NCBI GenBank assembly: GCA_903930565.1
Contig: CAIYZC010000024.1
Coordinates: 1-64,000 of the forward strand
Direction: 5' to 3'
DNA length: 64,000 bases
DNA from: an uncultured Pedosphaera sp.
GTDB taxonomy: Bacteria > Verrucomicrobiota > Verrucomicrobiia > Limisphaerales > Pedosphaeraceae
The notes under the pieces: model-generated
What the model was told of the DNA's origin: nothing
Databases searched by the model: none
The model's input: the letters and a program-made list of their open reading frames with translations, nothing else
Shown: piece after piece, positions 29,445 through 38,921 of the stretch
Position numbering within the stretch: position 1 is the first letter of the stretch
Layout: each line of letters opens with the position of its first letter
Translations under genes and position numbers: made by a program

Positions 29445-30509
29445 TCACATCAACCCGGCGGTTTCCGGAAATCCGCAGCGGATGTTCATGCTTTGGACCG
29501 CCTGGCCGCTGGCGCCTTTGACGATGTTGTCCTCGGCGCTCATCACCACCAACCGCCCGGTGCGCGGGTCCACCCGCCACGCGAATTCCACCACGTTCGT
29601 GCCGGTCACGTTTTTGGTGTCCGGCAGGGCTTTGCCCTCCAACACCCGCACGAACGGTTCGTTGGCGTAAGCGGCTTGGTAGCAGGCGGCAACCTCGGCA
29701 TTCAAGGCCGCCGCGCCCGCCGCGTCGTCGAAATGCCGGGTCGGTGCCAGGTAAAGGGTGGTGAGAATGCCGCGGTTCACGGGCATCAAATGCGGCGTGA
29801 ATTGAATAATGACGGGTCCGCCGGCGGCCAAGGACAGTTCCTGCTCGATTTCGGAAAGGTGCCGGTGTTTGGGGACGCCGTAAGGCCGGACGCTTTCGTT
29901 GCACTCCACAAACAAATAATCCAGCTCGGCTTTGCGGCCGGCCCCGCTCACGCCGCTATGGGAATCGGCGATGATGCCCGTCGCTTTGATCAAGCCCGCG
30001 CGCAGCAGGGGCAGGGTGGGCAACAGGATACTGGTGGGATAGCAACCCGGCGACGCGATCAAACGCGCGCCCCGGATGGCCTCCCGGTACACCTCCGGCA
30101 AACCGTAAACCGCGGTGGCCAATAATTCCGGCGCGGGATGCGCGTGACCGTAAAACTCCTGGTACACCGCCGCGCTCCGCAAGCGAAAATCGGCGCTGAG
30201 ATCAATGACTTGGCAACCGGCGGCCAACAACGGGCCGGCAAACTCCACCGAAACACCGTGAGGCAGGGCGAGGAACACGATTTCCGCCTCGGCGGCCAGC
30301 CGCTCAATGTTGGGCTCGCTAAACCGCAGCCGACGCGCCGCCGGGTAATGACCGAACCGCGGGAAAATCTGCGCGAGAGTCTGGCCCGAATACTGCCGCG
30401 ACGTCACCGCGGCCAATTCCACATGGGGATGGGTCAACAGCAGCCGCGCCAGCTCCTCCCCCGAATAACCGGAGGCGCCCACAATGCCAACTTTCACCTT
30501 TTTATCCAT
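29445..30509 (-). CDS. argC: N-acetyl-gamma-glutamyl-phosphate reductase
   Basis: MDKKVKVGIVGASGYSGEELARLLLTHPHVELAAVTSRQYSGQ...VIDLSADFRL...ASPGCYPTSILLPTLPLL. Confidence 0.95.
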   Translation of the reverse strand: MDKKVKVGIVGASGYSGEELARLLLTHPHVELAAVTSRQYSGQTLAQIFPRFGHYPAARRLRFSEPNIERLAAEAEIVFLALPHGVSVEFAGPLLAAGCQVIDLSADFRLRSAAVYQEFYGHAHPAPELLATAVYGLPEVYREAIRGARLIASPGCYPTSILLPTLPLLRAGLIKATGIIADSHSGVSGAGRKAELDYLFVECNESVRPYGVPKHRHLSEIEQELSLAAGGPVIIQFTPHLMPVNRGILTTLYLAPTRHFDDAAGAAALNAEVAACYQAAYANEPFVRVLEGKALPDTKNVTGTNVVEFAWRVDPRTGRLVVMSAEDNIVKGASGQAVQSMNIRCGFPETAGLM

Positions 30510-30540
30510 GCCGAAATACCCACTTGTTTGTTGTGCGGCA

Positions 30541-30575
30541 AAAAGAAAAACCCCGCAAGATCGTTCTTGCGGGGG
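30541..30575 (-). terminator. Intrinsic terminator downstream of rpsI
   Basis: Minus-strand: CCCCGCAAGA-ACGA-TCTTGCGGGG perfect 10-bp stem followed by TTTTTCTTTTT. Confidence 0.9.
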
Positions 30576-30593
30576 TGGAAATCGCAAAGCAGA

Positions 30594-30989
30594 TCAACGC
30601 TTGCTGTACTGGAAGCGCTTGCGGGCGCCGGGTTGGCCATACTTTTTGCGTTCCCGTTTACGGGGATCGCGAGTGAGCAGGCCGTCCGCCTTCAGAACCG
30701 GGCGGAGATTCAAATCCACTTCAAGCAGCGCGCGGGCAATGCCGTGGCGCACCGCGCCGGCTTGGCCGAAGGGGCCGCCGCCTTGCACGTTCACGCGGAT
30801 GTCGTATTTGCCCGTCAAAGCGGTGACCACCAGCGGTTGGTTCACCACCATGCGGAGGGATTCGGTCGGAAAATAGTTTTCCAGTTCGCGGCCGTTCACC
30901 ATGATCTTGCCGGTGCCGGAGGCGATGCGCACGCGGGCGACGGCCGTCTTGCGCCGTCCAGTGCCCAGAAATTCGGAGATAGCTGCCAT
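30594..30989 (-). CDS. rpsI: 30S ribosomal protein S9
   Basis: [35 protein letters not shown]...[28 protein letters not shown]. Confidence 0.97.
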   Translation of the reverse strand: MAAISEFLGTGRRKTAVARVRIASGTGKIMVNGRELENYFPTESLRMVVNQPLVVTALTGKYDIRVNVQGGGPFGQAGAVRHGIARALLEVDLNLRPVLKADGLLTRDPRKRERKKYGQPGARKRFQYSKR

Positions 30990-31004
30990 AAATTCGTCGC
31001 TTGC

Positions 31005-31439
31005 TTAGTTCTTGGGCGCCAACGCGGTGGGTTGCTGCGCGCCGTGGGGATGCTCAGTTCCGGTGTAGACTTTCAACTTCGTCATCAGAACCCGACCGAG
31101 GCGGTTCTTGGGGACCATGCCGCGGACGGCGTGGGTGATCAGGCGCTCCGGCGTGCGGGCGCGGACTTGGGACACGGTGCGATAGCGTTCGCCACCCTTC
31201 CAGCCCGAGTACGTCATGAACGTCTTGGCCATTTCTTTTTTGCCGGTCAAGGCCACTTTGTCGGCGTTGATCACGACAACGAAGTCACCGGCGTCCAAAT
31301 GGGCGGTGTACACCGGCTTGTTCTTACCGCGCAACACGTCGGCGATCTGCACCGCCAACCGGCCCAGAATGGCCCCGTTGGCATCAATGACGTGCCACTT
31401 GCGCTGGTCCAAATTTACTTTCGGCAAATACGTTTTCAT
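31005..31439 (-). CDS. rplM: 50S ribosomal protein L13
   Basis: RKWHVIDANGAILGRLAVQIADVLRGKNKPVYTAHLDAGDFVVVINADKVALTGKK...HAVRGMVPKNRLGR. Confidence 0.97.
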   Translation of the reverse strand: MKTYLPKVNLDQRKWHVIDANGAILGRLAVQIADVLRGKNKPVYTAHLDAGDFVVVINADKVALTGKKEMAKTFMTYSGWKGGERYRTVSQVRARTPERLITHAVRGMVPKNRLGRVLMTKLKVYTGTEHPHGAQQPTALAPKN

Positions 31440-31464
31440 CTAAAGTCCTGCAAAAGGAGTTGAG

Positions 31465-31492
31465 AAACTACCAAGCCCGCGGCGGGAGTCAA
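31465..31492 (-). promoter_or_regulatory. Candidate sigma70-like promoter for rplM-rpsI
   Basis: Minus strand TTGACT-N16-TAGTTT, 25-55 nt upstream of the rplM ATG; the -10 is a weak match. Confidence 0.45.
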
Positions 31493-31624
31493 CAACCTTT
31501 TAAGTTTTTTTGCGGGTTTTTTTAAAAGCCGCGCCGGGGACAGGAAACCACCGCTTCGGAACGCCCTTTTGCCACATTCCCATTGCCCCGGACCCGGGCG
31601 GGCGCTAATTTGGCACGGCTCATT

Positions 31625-32458
31625 ATGACCACCCGAACCGCCAACTCCCCCGGCCAACGGCCCTGCCGCTCCCTTGCCGCCGCCCCCTTGGCCCCCGGCC
31701 GCATTCTGACCCTCATCCTCGCCTTGGCCGCCAGTTCATTAACCAGCTCGGCGCAGGACAATTACGAAATCCAGGTTTACGGCTGCGAAACGGTTGCCCC
31801 CGGCGACACCATGGTGGAAATCCACAGCAATTACACCGTGGACGGCCGCAAGGTGCCGGAAAACGGGATGTTGCCCACCCAGGACGCCCTCCACGAAACT
31901 TTGGAAATCACCCATGGATTCACCCCTTGGTTTGAAACCGGGGTCTATCTTTTCAGCAGCGCCCGTTCCGGCGATGGTTGGCAATGGGTCGGCAACCATA
32001 TCCGCCCGCGCGTCCGCGTCCCCGAAGAATGGCATTGCCCGGTGGGCCTGAGCTTGTCCATGGAGGTGGGTTATCAAAAACCGAAATTCAGCGAGGACAC
32101 TTGGACTTGGGAAATCCGGCCCATCATCGACAAGCAGTTTGGGCGGTGGTACGCGGCCGTCAACCCGGCGTTCGAACGGTCGTTCTCCGGGGCCAATTCC
32201 GCCCGGGGATTTGAGTTCTCCCCGTCCGCCAAGCTCAGTTACGACTTCACGAAAAAGGTCACCCTGGGTGTGGAGTATTACGCGAGCTACGGCCCGGTGA
32301 CGAATTTCGACCCCCAGAGCAGCCAACAACACCAGATCTTTCCCGTCATCGACCTGAACCTCTCGCCCAAATGGGAGTTTAACTTTGGCGTCGGCTTCGG
32401 CCTGACCCACAGCACGGATCATTTGCTGCTCAAAATGATTGTCGGGCGGCGGTTTTAA
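31625..32458 (+). CDS. Hypothetical secreted / outer-membrane beta-barrel protein
   Basis: MTTRTANSPGQRPCRSLAAAPLAPGRILTLILALAASSLTSSAQ signal peptide; alternating beta pattern, GVGFGLTHSTDHLLLKMIVGRRF ending in an aromatic residue. Confidence 0.65.
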   Translation: MTTRTANSPGQRPCRSLAAAPLAPGRILTLILALAASSLTSSAQDNYEIQVYGCETVAPGDTMVEIHSNYTVDGRKVPENGMLPTQDALHETLEITHGFTPWFETGVYLFSSARSGDGWQWVGNHIRPRVRVPEEWHCPVGLSLSMEVGYQKPKFSEDTWTWEIRPIIDKQFGRWYAAVNPAFERSFSGANSARGFEFSPSAKLSYDFTKKVTLGVEYYASYGPVTNFDPQSSQQHQIFPVIDLNLSPKWEFNFGVGFGLTHSTDHLLLKMIVGRRF

Positions 32459-32563
32459 CCCCTTGCCGGGGAATGCTTTGCGCTTGCGGGGCGACGGTTT
32501 GCCGGCAGCATGAAGGTGGTTGGACCGGCGGACCAACCGCCGAAGGCGGCAAACGTTTTTGTT

Positions 32564-33796
32564 ATGTATAAAATCATCGGAACGGATGGCAAGGAATACG
32601 GGCCGGTCTCGGCGGATCAAATGCGCCGTTGGATCAGCGAAGGCCGCGTCAATGCCCATACGCGGGCGCAGATGGAGGGCGCGCCCGATTGGCAGCCGGT
32701 GTCCGCCTTCGCCGAATTCGCACTCAGCCTCCCGGAAGCCCCCACCGGCGGCCCGACGGCAGCCAATCCGCCGCCACCCCAACCCGCCCCGACTTCGACC
32801 GGCAGTGGGCGGTTTAAGATCATCGGCTCGGATGGCAAAGAATACGGCCCGGTGAGCGGTGATCAAATGCGCCGTTGGATCACGGAAGGTCGGATCAATG
32901 CCCAAACGAGGGCACGCAAAGAAGAGGAAACCGAATGGCAAGCCGTGGCGGCCTATCCCGAGTTCGCCCTGAGCCTGCCCGCCACCGGCACCCCCCGGGG
33001 GGGAGCGGGCGGCGGACCTCCCGCCTTCCCGGCGGACGACGGCATCACCGGTACCCCGCTGCCCGAGGATTTGTACACGCGGCCGTGCGAGTTGTCCGCC
33101 TTTGGAGCATTCGGACAGGGTTGGGCCCTCCAAACGAAGAATTTTGGCCCCATCGTCGGCGCGGCCGCGGTGGTGCTCGGCATTTCGATCGGCTTGGGCC
33201 TCTTGGGCGCCATCCCCATCATTGGCATCCTGTTTTCCCTGACCAGCATGGTCATCAGCGGTCCCCTCATGGGCGGACTCTTCTATCTCGTGCTCCGGGT
33301 CCGGCGCGGAGAGGAAGTCGAGATCGGGGATGTCTTCGACGGATTTCGCCGCGAGTTCTTGCAGTTGTTCCTCGTGGTACTCGTCCAATCGATCTTGACC
33401 GCGCTGGTCGCCCTGCCCGGTGTCGGGCTGGCGCTCTTGGCGATTTTTGTGGGCGCCAAGGGGCAAACCCCCTCCGTCGCCTTGGGCTTTTTGATCGCGG
33501 CGGCGGTGCTGGCGCTGCTGATTCCGATGCTCTACCTCTCCGTGAGCTGGATCATGGCCCCCATTCTGGTCATGGACAAGCACTTGGAATTCTGGCCCGC
33601 GATGGAAACCAGCCGCAAAATGGTCGGCCGCGTCTGGCTGAAGGTCTTCGTTCTAATCATCCTGGCCGGGATCGCCAATATTTTCGGATTCATCGCCTGC
33701 ATCATCGGTCTCTTTTTCACCGTTCCGCTCGGCTACACGGCCATGGTTTGCGCCTATGAAGACCTTTTTGGGGATCGCCCCGCGCCAGACGCTTGA
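32564..33796 (+). CDS. Membrane protein with two tandem GYF_2 (DUF4339) domains
   Basis: MYKIIGTDGKEYGPVSADQMRRWISEGRVNAHTRAQ and FKIIGSDGKEYGPVSGDQMRRWITEGRINAQTRAR repeated; several C-terminal TM helices. Confidence 0.83.
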   Translation: MYKIIGTDGKEYGPVSADQMRRWISEGRVNAHTRAQMEGAPDWQPVSAFAEFALSLPEAPTGGPTAANPPPPQPAPTSTGSGRFKIIGSDGKEYGPVSGDQMRRWITEGRINAQTRARKEEETEWQAVAAYPEFALSLPATGTPRGGAGGGPPAFPADDGITGTPLPEDLYTRPCELSAFGAFGQGWALQTKNFGPIVGAAAVVLGISIGLGLLGAIPIIGILFSLTSMVISGPLMGGLFYLVLRVRRGEEVEIGDVFDGFRREFLQLFLVVLVQSILTALVALPGVGLALLAIFVGAKGQTPSVALGFLIAAAVLALLIPMLYLSVSWIMAPILVMDKHLEFWPAMETSRKMVGRVWLKVFVLIILAGIANIFGFIACIIGLFFTVPLGYTAMVCAYEDLFGDRPAPDA

Positions 33797-34151
33797 CCGT
33801 GCGAAGGCTTGGAATTGTGTGATCATCAATCAGTTGGCCACCCCGGGTTTGGGGACCTTGCTGGCCGGCCGCTGGCTGGCGGGCACGTTTGAACTGGCCT
33901 TGGCGGTGGCGGGTTTTGTGCTCATCATGGGAGCCATGTGGCGCTGGTTCGCCGCCCAACTGCAGGCGGTGGAGGTTGGCGTCCCGGGTGCGTCGGCCGC
34001 CGGGGGACAATCCGATTGGCTGGGATTAAACATCTTCGTCCTAGCGTGGCTGCTCGCCGGGGTGAGCAGTTGGCGCCTGCTCCGGGAAGCCAAACAAAAC
34101 GAGGCCAACCAGCCGCCCATCATTGTCCCGCCGGGCGCGCGGCGCCCATGA
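33756..34151 (+). CDS. Hypothetical small membrane protein
   Basis: 131 aa with two TM stretches (FELALAVAGFVLIMGAMWRWFAA; LGLNIFVLAWLLAGVSSWRLL). Overlaps the preceding gene by 41 bp unless a later non-ATG start is used. Confidence 0.5.
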   Translation: MKTFLGIAPRQTLDRAKAWNCVIINQLATPGLGTLLAGRWLAGTFELALAVAGFVLIMGAMWRWFAAQLQAVEVGVPGASAAGGQSDWLGLNIFVLAWLLAGVSSWRLLREAKQNEANQPPIIVPPGARRP

Positions 34152-34163
34152 ATCGCTTTCGGC

Positions 34164-34502
34164 GTGACCCCGGACGCGCCCTGTGGCATGGGTAAAGGTG
34201 TGCCACAGCTGGGACCGGACGAATTAAGCGCGGAGCTGGCCACGGTGCCGGCTTGGACGCACCGGGCCGGTTGGATTTCCCGCGTGCGCCCCTTTCCCGA
34301 CTTCGTTACGGCCATCCGTTTTGTGAACGCGGTCGCCCGTGCCGCCGAGGCGGCCAACCACCATCCGGACATCGACATCCGCTGGAACCGCGTCACCCTG
34401 GCGCTCACCACCCACGACGCCGGCGGCCTCACGGCGCGGGACTTCGCCCTCGCCCGCCAATTGGATCAAATTGATCCGGCAACCACCCCCACCCCTTTAT
34501 GA
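34164..34502 (+). CDS. 4a-hydroxytetrahydrobiopterin dehydratase (pterin carbinolamine dehydratase)
   Basis: WISRVRPFPDFVTAIRFVNAVARAAEAANHHPDIDIRWNRVTLALTTHDAGGLTARDFALARQLD; classic PCD motif. Confidence 0.92.
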   Translation: MTPDAPCGMGKGVPQLGPDELSAELATVPAWTHRAGWISRVRPFPDFVTAIRFVNAVARAAEAANHHPDIDIRWNRVTLALTTHDAGGLTARDFALARQLDQIDPATTPTPL

Positions 34503-35704
34503 CACCCGCCTCCGCGTTGTTTCAAACCCATTTCGGCTCCGCCCCGCTCCGCTCCGCCCGGGCGCCCGGGCGCCTCGAAGTTCTGGGCAACCACACCGAC
34601 TACAATGACGGTTTGGTGCTTTCCATCGCCATCGACCGATATTTGGAAATCGTCGCCAGTCCGCGCGCCGACGGCTTGGTGGAACTGGTTTCAGCCGCGT
34701 TTCCGCAAGGCGAGACCTTTCCGACGGACCAATTGGTCCCGAACCCCGCGGCCCCGTGGGCCAGTTACTTGAAGGGGGTGCTGGACCAACTGCGCCGCAC
34801 CGGCGTGCGCTTCGGGGGATTCAATGCCGCCATTCACAGCCAAATTCCTTTGGGCGCGGGCCTGAGCAGCTCGGCCGCGTTGGAGGTCGCCACCGCGCTG
34901 ATCGTGCGCGAACTATACCCCTACCAATTGACCGGCCCCGGCCCGCTGCACCCGCCCGCCCGCGACGCGCGCGGCCGTTTCCCCGCTTGCTCACCGGACG
35001 AAACGCTGGCCCTGGCCAAACTCTGCCGCGCCGCGGAAAACCAATTCGTGGGCGTGCAATGCGGGCTGCTCGACCACTTGTCCTCCCTGTGCGGCGAAGC
35101 GGGGAAGGTGCTGGAGATTGATTTCCGCTACCTCACCGTCAAAGCCGCGCCCTTGCCCGACGCGGCGATTATCGTGTGCAACTCAGGGGTGAAGCACGCC
35201 TTGGTGGGGGGCGAATACAACGAACTGCGCGCCAATTGCGAAGGCGCGGCCCGGGCGCTCGGCGCCCCCTCGCTCCGCTCGGTCAATCTGCGCACTCTGC
35301 TCGCCCACCGCGACCGGTTGACCACCCGTCAATTCGAATGCGCCCACCACATCGTCACGGAAATCGAGCGCGTGGTGCTGGCGGAACTGGCGCTGCGCGA
35401 AAGCGATCAACGCCGCTTCGGGCAATACATGTTCCAAAGCCACGAGAGCTCGCGCGATTGGTTGCGCAACAGCGCGTGCGAACTGGATGTGCTCGTGGAC
35501 CTGGCCCGCCGCCAACCCGGCTGCCTGGGCGCACGCCTGAGCGGCGGTGGATTCGGGGGCGCCACGATCAACCTGGTCCGGCCCGAACACGCGGAGGAAT
35601 TCATGCGGGCCATGGCGGCGGGCTATCGGGAACAGACGGGCCTTACCCTTGAACCGATGCGCTGCGCCATCGTCGACGGCGCGGCCGCGCCGCGGCGGGA
35701 TTGA
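34499..35704 (+). CDS. galK: Galactokinase (GHMP kinase)
   Basis: ARAPGRLEVLGNHTDYNDGLVLSIAID; PLGAGLSSSAALEVATALIV; ARLSGGGFGGATINLV. Confidence 0.88.
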   Translation: MTPASALFQTHFGSAPLRSARAPGRLEVLGNHTDYNDGLVLSIAIDRYLEIVASPRADGLVELVSAAFPQGETFPTDQLVPNPAAPWASYLKGVLDQLRRTGVRFGGFNAAIHSQIPLGAGLSSSAALEVATALIVRELYPYQLTGPGPLHPPARDARGRFPACSPDETLALAKLCRAAENQFVGVQCGLLDHLSSLCGEAGKVLEIDFRYLTVKAAPLPDAAIIVCNSGVKHALVGGEYNELRANCEGAARALGAPSLRSVNLRTLLAHRDRLTTRQFECAHHIVTEIERVVLAELALRESDQRRFGQYMFQSHESSRDWLRNSACELDVLVDLARRQPGCLGARLSGGGFGGATINLVRPEHAEEFMRAMAAGYREQTGLTLEPMRCAIVDGAAAPRRD

Positions 35705-35713
35705 CGCGGCGTA

Positions 35714-38077
35714 TTATTCTTGGAGACCGGCTTCCGGGACCACCGCTTCGTGGCGGCCCGGCCCGAGCGGACCGGACGGGGCCCCGGCAATCTTCGCCGT
35801 GGTCCCGGGCGGCACCGTGAGGGCCATCCGCAATTGGCCCTCCGCCCGGGTCCAAGACACCGAGATTTCGCCGTGCGGGGTCGGCACGACGCCCTTGGCC
35901 CAAGTCAACCCGCAGGGGTGCGGCCGCACCGTGAAGCCGGCAAAACCGGGCGCGGTGGGGCGGACGCCCAACACGGTGCGGGAAAGTTGGATCAACGGCG
36001 CCCCGCCCCAAGCGTGGCTGTAGTCGCCCGCGGTCCACATTTCGCGGTAGGTCTGGGTGTCGTCAAAAATTTTCAGCCGCTTCATCTGCGGCACCGCGTA
36101 CCGGTCGAAGCGGCCCGCATGGTCCAAGGCGCCGAAGACAAAGTGCATGAAATAAGGCTGGGTGTTGAGATCCGGCCGCGCCATGAGCCGGTCCACGATC
36201 GCCCCTTGGCGGTCCGTGGGCGCCAGATCGTAAAGCACCGCCAACAGATTCCCCTGGCTGCTGAAGGTCTCGATGTCCTTGTCCGCCGGCAGCCATTGGC
36301 TGGGTTTCACGGAAGTTTGAAACGGTTGGCCGTCGCGGTACAGTCCCGCCTTGTCGTTCCACAATTCCCGTTGGAAGGCCGCCGCCACTTCCCCGCGCAA
36401 TTGCCGATATTGCGCCGCCCGCCGCGTGTCCCCGGTCAATTCCGCCACCCGGATGCCGTCCGCCAAGGCCTGATAATAAAAGGCGGTCATATAACCCTGC
36501 CCGATCACCGCCGGGGGGTGGTGGCAACCGAACCCCGCGATGTCCACCCAGTCCATGAACATGTAATTGGGGGCCTCGCTGATCAGTCCATTTGTGCCCC
36601 GCCAGCCCGTGAACGTGTCCAGCAGGCCATGCACGTCCGGCGCCTGTTCCGCCACCAGGCTCGGGTCGCCGGTATAGTCGTGATAAGCCAGCAGCATTTG
36701 AAGCCAAAGGAGGGCGTAACTGGTGTGGAAATTCCGGTAGTGCAACTGGTGCAGCAAACCGCCGAATTTGCGCACATCCTGGCGCGCGAGCCAGGGTTCG
36801 CCAAACGCGTAATAGTTCTCGAGGGACTCAATCAGGTAATCACCGGGATCGCAAATGGGTTCCTGGTGGTTTGGCGAATCCAAATGGTGGGTCTGCATGC
36901 AAATCTGGGTCAAATAGCGCGACACCTTCCACAGCCGGTTAAGTTCCGGATCGTTGCATTCAAACGCGCCGCGGTAGGCCACCGGCGCCGACGAAAACAC
37001 CGCCCCCGCGTCCAAGATTTCCAAGGGCGAGGTGACGTTGGTCACCTGCAGCTTCAGCACCGAAAAACTGTCCAAGTACGGATACTCCAATTCTTGCAGA
37101 CCTTCCCCCAAGTGGAAGCTCACCACCCGCGAGCGCTGCCCCAATCGCTCGCCCGGGACCACGGTCAGGGTCGCCCCCGCCCCACCCCGCACTTTGAACG
37201 TGGGATACGCCGCCAGCACCCGGTCGAATTGCAGCGTCAGCGCACCGTTCCCGGACAGCGTGAAGGCGGTTCCCGAGGCGTGCACATTCGTGCCCGGTTC
37301 CAAGACCTTGCTCCAAGGGTACCGCGCCTCCATCAGCGGCGGCAGTTCACTCGCCGCGAGCGGCTTCCACACCGAGGGCACCACCGCGCCGGCGGCCCAG
37401 GCGGAATCATCAAAACCCGTCGTGTGCCATCCGCGCAGCGCCGGCACGGGCGTGGTGCGCCATTCGCCGGCGCGGGAACGCCAGGTGGCGTCGGATTTTA
37501 CCGTGACCGCGGGTCCGCCCACCCGCTGGATTTCCGCCTCAAACAACCAACCGTGTCCGCGCGACACGCGGGAACTCACAAACCCGTCCGTGAACACTTC
37601 CGCCGCGATCACATTCGTGCCGGCGTGGAAGAACGGCGTCAAATCCCGGAAATCATAGAGCCACTGCGGCCCCGCTTCCCCCCGGTCGTAATCGCGCCCG
37701 ATGTCCGCCGGTCCGCGGGACACCAATTGCCCGTTCACATACAACCGGTAGATCACATCCGCACTCAGCCAAGCCGCCACCTCGCGCGGTTCCCCGGCCA
37801 ACACCAGTTCCTTACGGAACCAGGCGACTTCCACCTTGCCCGCGGGTGGCTGGCCCAGCCAAATCCAGTCCGCCCGCCACGGCGCCGGCTTCACGCAACG
37901 GTTGGTGAAATGATAGTCCGGCGCCTGCACGCCTTCGGGACTCACGACCACCTTCATGCCCGGCGTGGGCACCGGCCCGCGCAAGCTGGGCTCGGCCGCC
38001 CCCGCTGCCGGCATGATCAACCCCAGCCCCAGCGCGGCCAGGAAGCCGCCGCCCCACCCCTTGCCCAAGAATTTCAT
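35714..38077 (-). CDS. Alpha-L-rhamnosidase-like glycoside hydrolase (GH78)
   Basis: 787 aa with signal peptide; RADWIWLGQPPAGKVEVAWFRKELVL...; HHLDSPNHQEPICDPGDYLIESLENYYAFGEPWLARQDVRKF; SHAWGGAPLIQLSRTVLGVRPTAPGFAGF. Confidence 0.85.
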   Translation of the reverse strand: MKFLGKGWGGGFLAALGLGLIMPAAGAAEPSLRGPVPTPGMKVVVSPEGVQAPDYHFTNRCVKPAPWRADWIWLGQPPAGKVEVAWFRKELVLAGEPREVAAWLSADVIYRLYVNGQLVSRGPADIGRDYDRGEAGPQWLYDFRDLTPFFHAGTNVIAAEVFTDGFVSSRVSRGHGWLFEAEIQRVGGPAVTVKSDATWRSRAGEWRTTPVPALRGWHTTGFDDSAWAAGAVVPSVWKPLAASELPPLMEARYPWSKVLEPGTNVHASGTAFTLSGNGALTLQFDRVLAAYPTFKVRGGAGATLTVVPGERLGQRSRVVSFHLGEGLQELEYPYLDSFSVLKLQVTNVTSPLEILDAGAVFSSAPVAYRGAFECNDPELNRLWKVSRYLTQICMQTHHLDSPNHQEPICDPGDYLIESLENYYAFGEPWLARQDVRKFGGLLHQLHYRNFHTSYALLWLQMLLAYHDYTGDPSLVAEQAPDVHGLLDTFTGWRGTNGLISEAPNYMFMDWVDIAGFGCHHPPAVIGQGYMTAFYYQALADGIRVAELTGDTRRAAQYRQLRGEVAAAFQRELWNDKAGLYRDGQPFQTSVKPSQWLPADKDIETFSSQGNLLAVLYDLAPTDRQGAIVDRLMARPDLNTQPYFMHFVFGALDHAGRFDRYAVPQMKRLKIFDDTQTYREMWTAGDYSHAWGGAPLIQLSRTVLGVRPTAPGFAGFTVRPHPCGLTWAKGVVPTPHGEISVSWTRAEGQLRMALTVPPGTTAKIAGAPSGPLGPGRHEAVVPEAGLQE

Positions 38078-38117
38078 TCGTTTTTGTTTTCGTTTCCGCG
38101 CGATTGTCCGTTGGTCC

Positions 38118-38888
38118 TTATTTGAAAAACTCCGCCACCGTGCGCACCCATTCGTCGGCCATTAATTGGTGGCCCGAGTAAGTCGGATGCACCGCGTCCC
38201 AAATCCAATACGAAGCGGGGGCGCGTTGGCAGGCCTTTTCGAAGAGTCCTTGGTATTTCACCAGCGCCGCGTGATGCCGGGCGGCCAGGCGCGCCACGAT
38301 TTCCCGCCGTTGTCGCTCATCCCGCACCCGTTCCTCATTCACGGGCTGGCCCTCCTTGGGCAGGTAAAAGGGTTCGCCGAGCACCAAGCGAATTTTCGGA
38401 TTGGCGGCCTCGGCATCCACCAGCAGTTTTTCATACCCCCGCTCAAAATCCGCCATCGGCACGGCCGGATTGCCGCCATCGTTGATGCCGATCAAAATGC
38501 TGAGCACATCGGGGTGAAGATCCAGCGTATCCGACTGCCACCGCGCCGCCAAATCCCGCACCCGGTTGCCGCTCACCCCGCGATTCAGAAACGTCAATCG
38601 GCGCTCCGGAAACCGCGCCCCGTATTCCGCCGCAATAATGAAGCAATACCCATGGCCGAGAATATGGTTGGGATCGGCGTTTCGCCCACGGTTCCCGTCG
38701 GTGATGGAATCCCCTTGGAACAAAATCCGCGCATGCGGTGGAAAGAGGGTTGGCATCTCCGGCAATTCGCCGGCGGGACTAAGGCCAACCCCAAAGATCA
38801 ACAGCGCCACCCACCCCGCCATACCACCCCACGGAAAATGGGATTTGCGCTTCCGAAAAATGCCGGGCGGTCGTTGGGACAAATTCAT
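38118..38888 (-). CDS. SGNH/GDSL hydrolase
   Basis: RILFQGDSITDGNRGRNADPN...FLNRGVSGNRVRDLAARW...VLSILIGINDGGN...WDAVHPTYSGHQLMADEW. Confidence 0.92.
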   Translation of the reverse strand: MNLSQRPPGIFRKRKSHFPWGGMAGWVALLIFGVGLSPAGELPEMPTLFPPHARILFQGDSITDGNRGRNADPNHILGHGYCFIIAAEYGARFPERRLTFLNRGVSGNRVRDLAARWQSDTLDLHPDVLSILIGINDGGNPAVPMADFERGYEKLLVDAEAANPKIRLVLGEPFYLPKEGQPVNEERVRDERQRREIVARLAARHHAALVKYQGLFEKACQRAPASYWIWDAVHPTYSGHQLMADEWVRTVAEFFK

Positions 38889-38921
38889 GCCGCGCCAGTT
38901 TCGGCGGCAATGATTTGCTCG

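Noticed and set aside
31496-31530. Two T-tracts (TTTTTTTGCGGGTTTTTTT) upstream of rplM as a possible terminator
   Set aside because: No stem of useful length precedes either T-tract on either strand; more likely just AT-rich promoter upstream sequence.
31739-33583. 614-aa minus-strand ORF
   Set aside because: Antisense to the beta-barrel and GYF_2 genes; no recognisable protein features.
35720-38125. 801-aa plus-strand ORF
   Set aside because: Antisense shadow of the GH78 gene; composition (R/H/P-rich) is typical of a complement-frame artefact.
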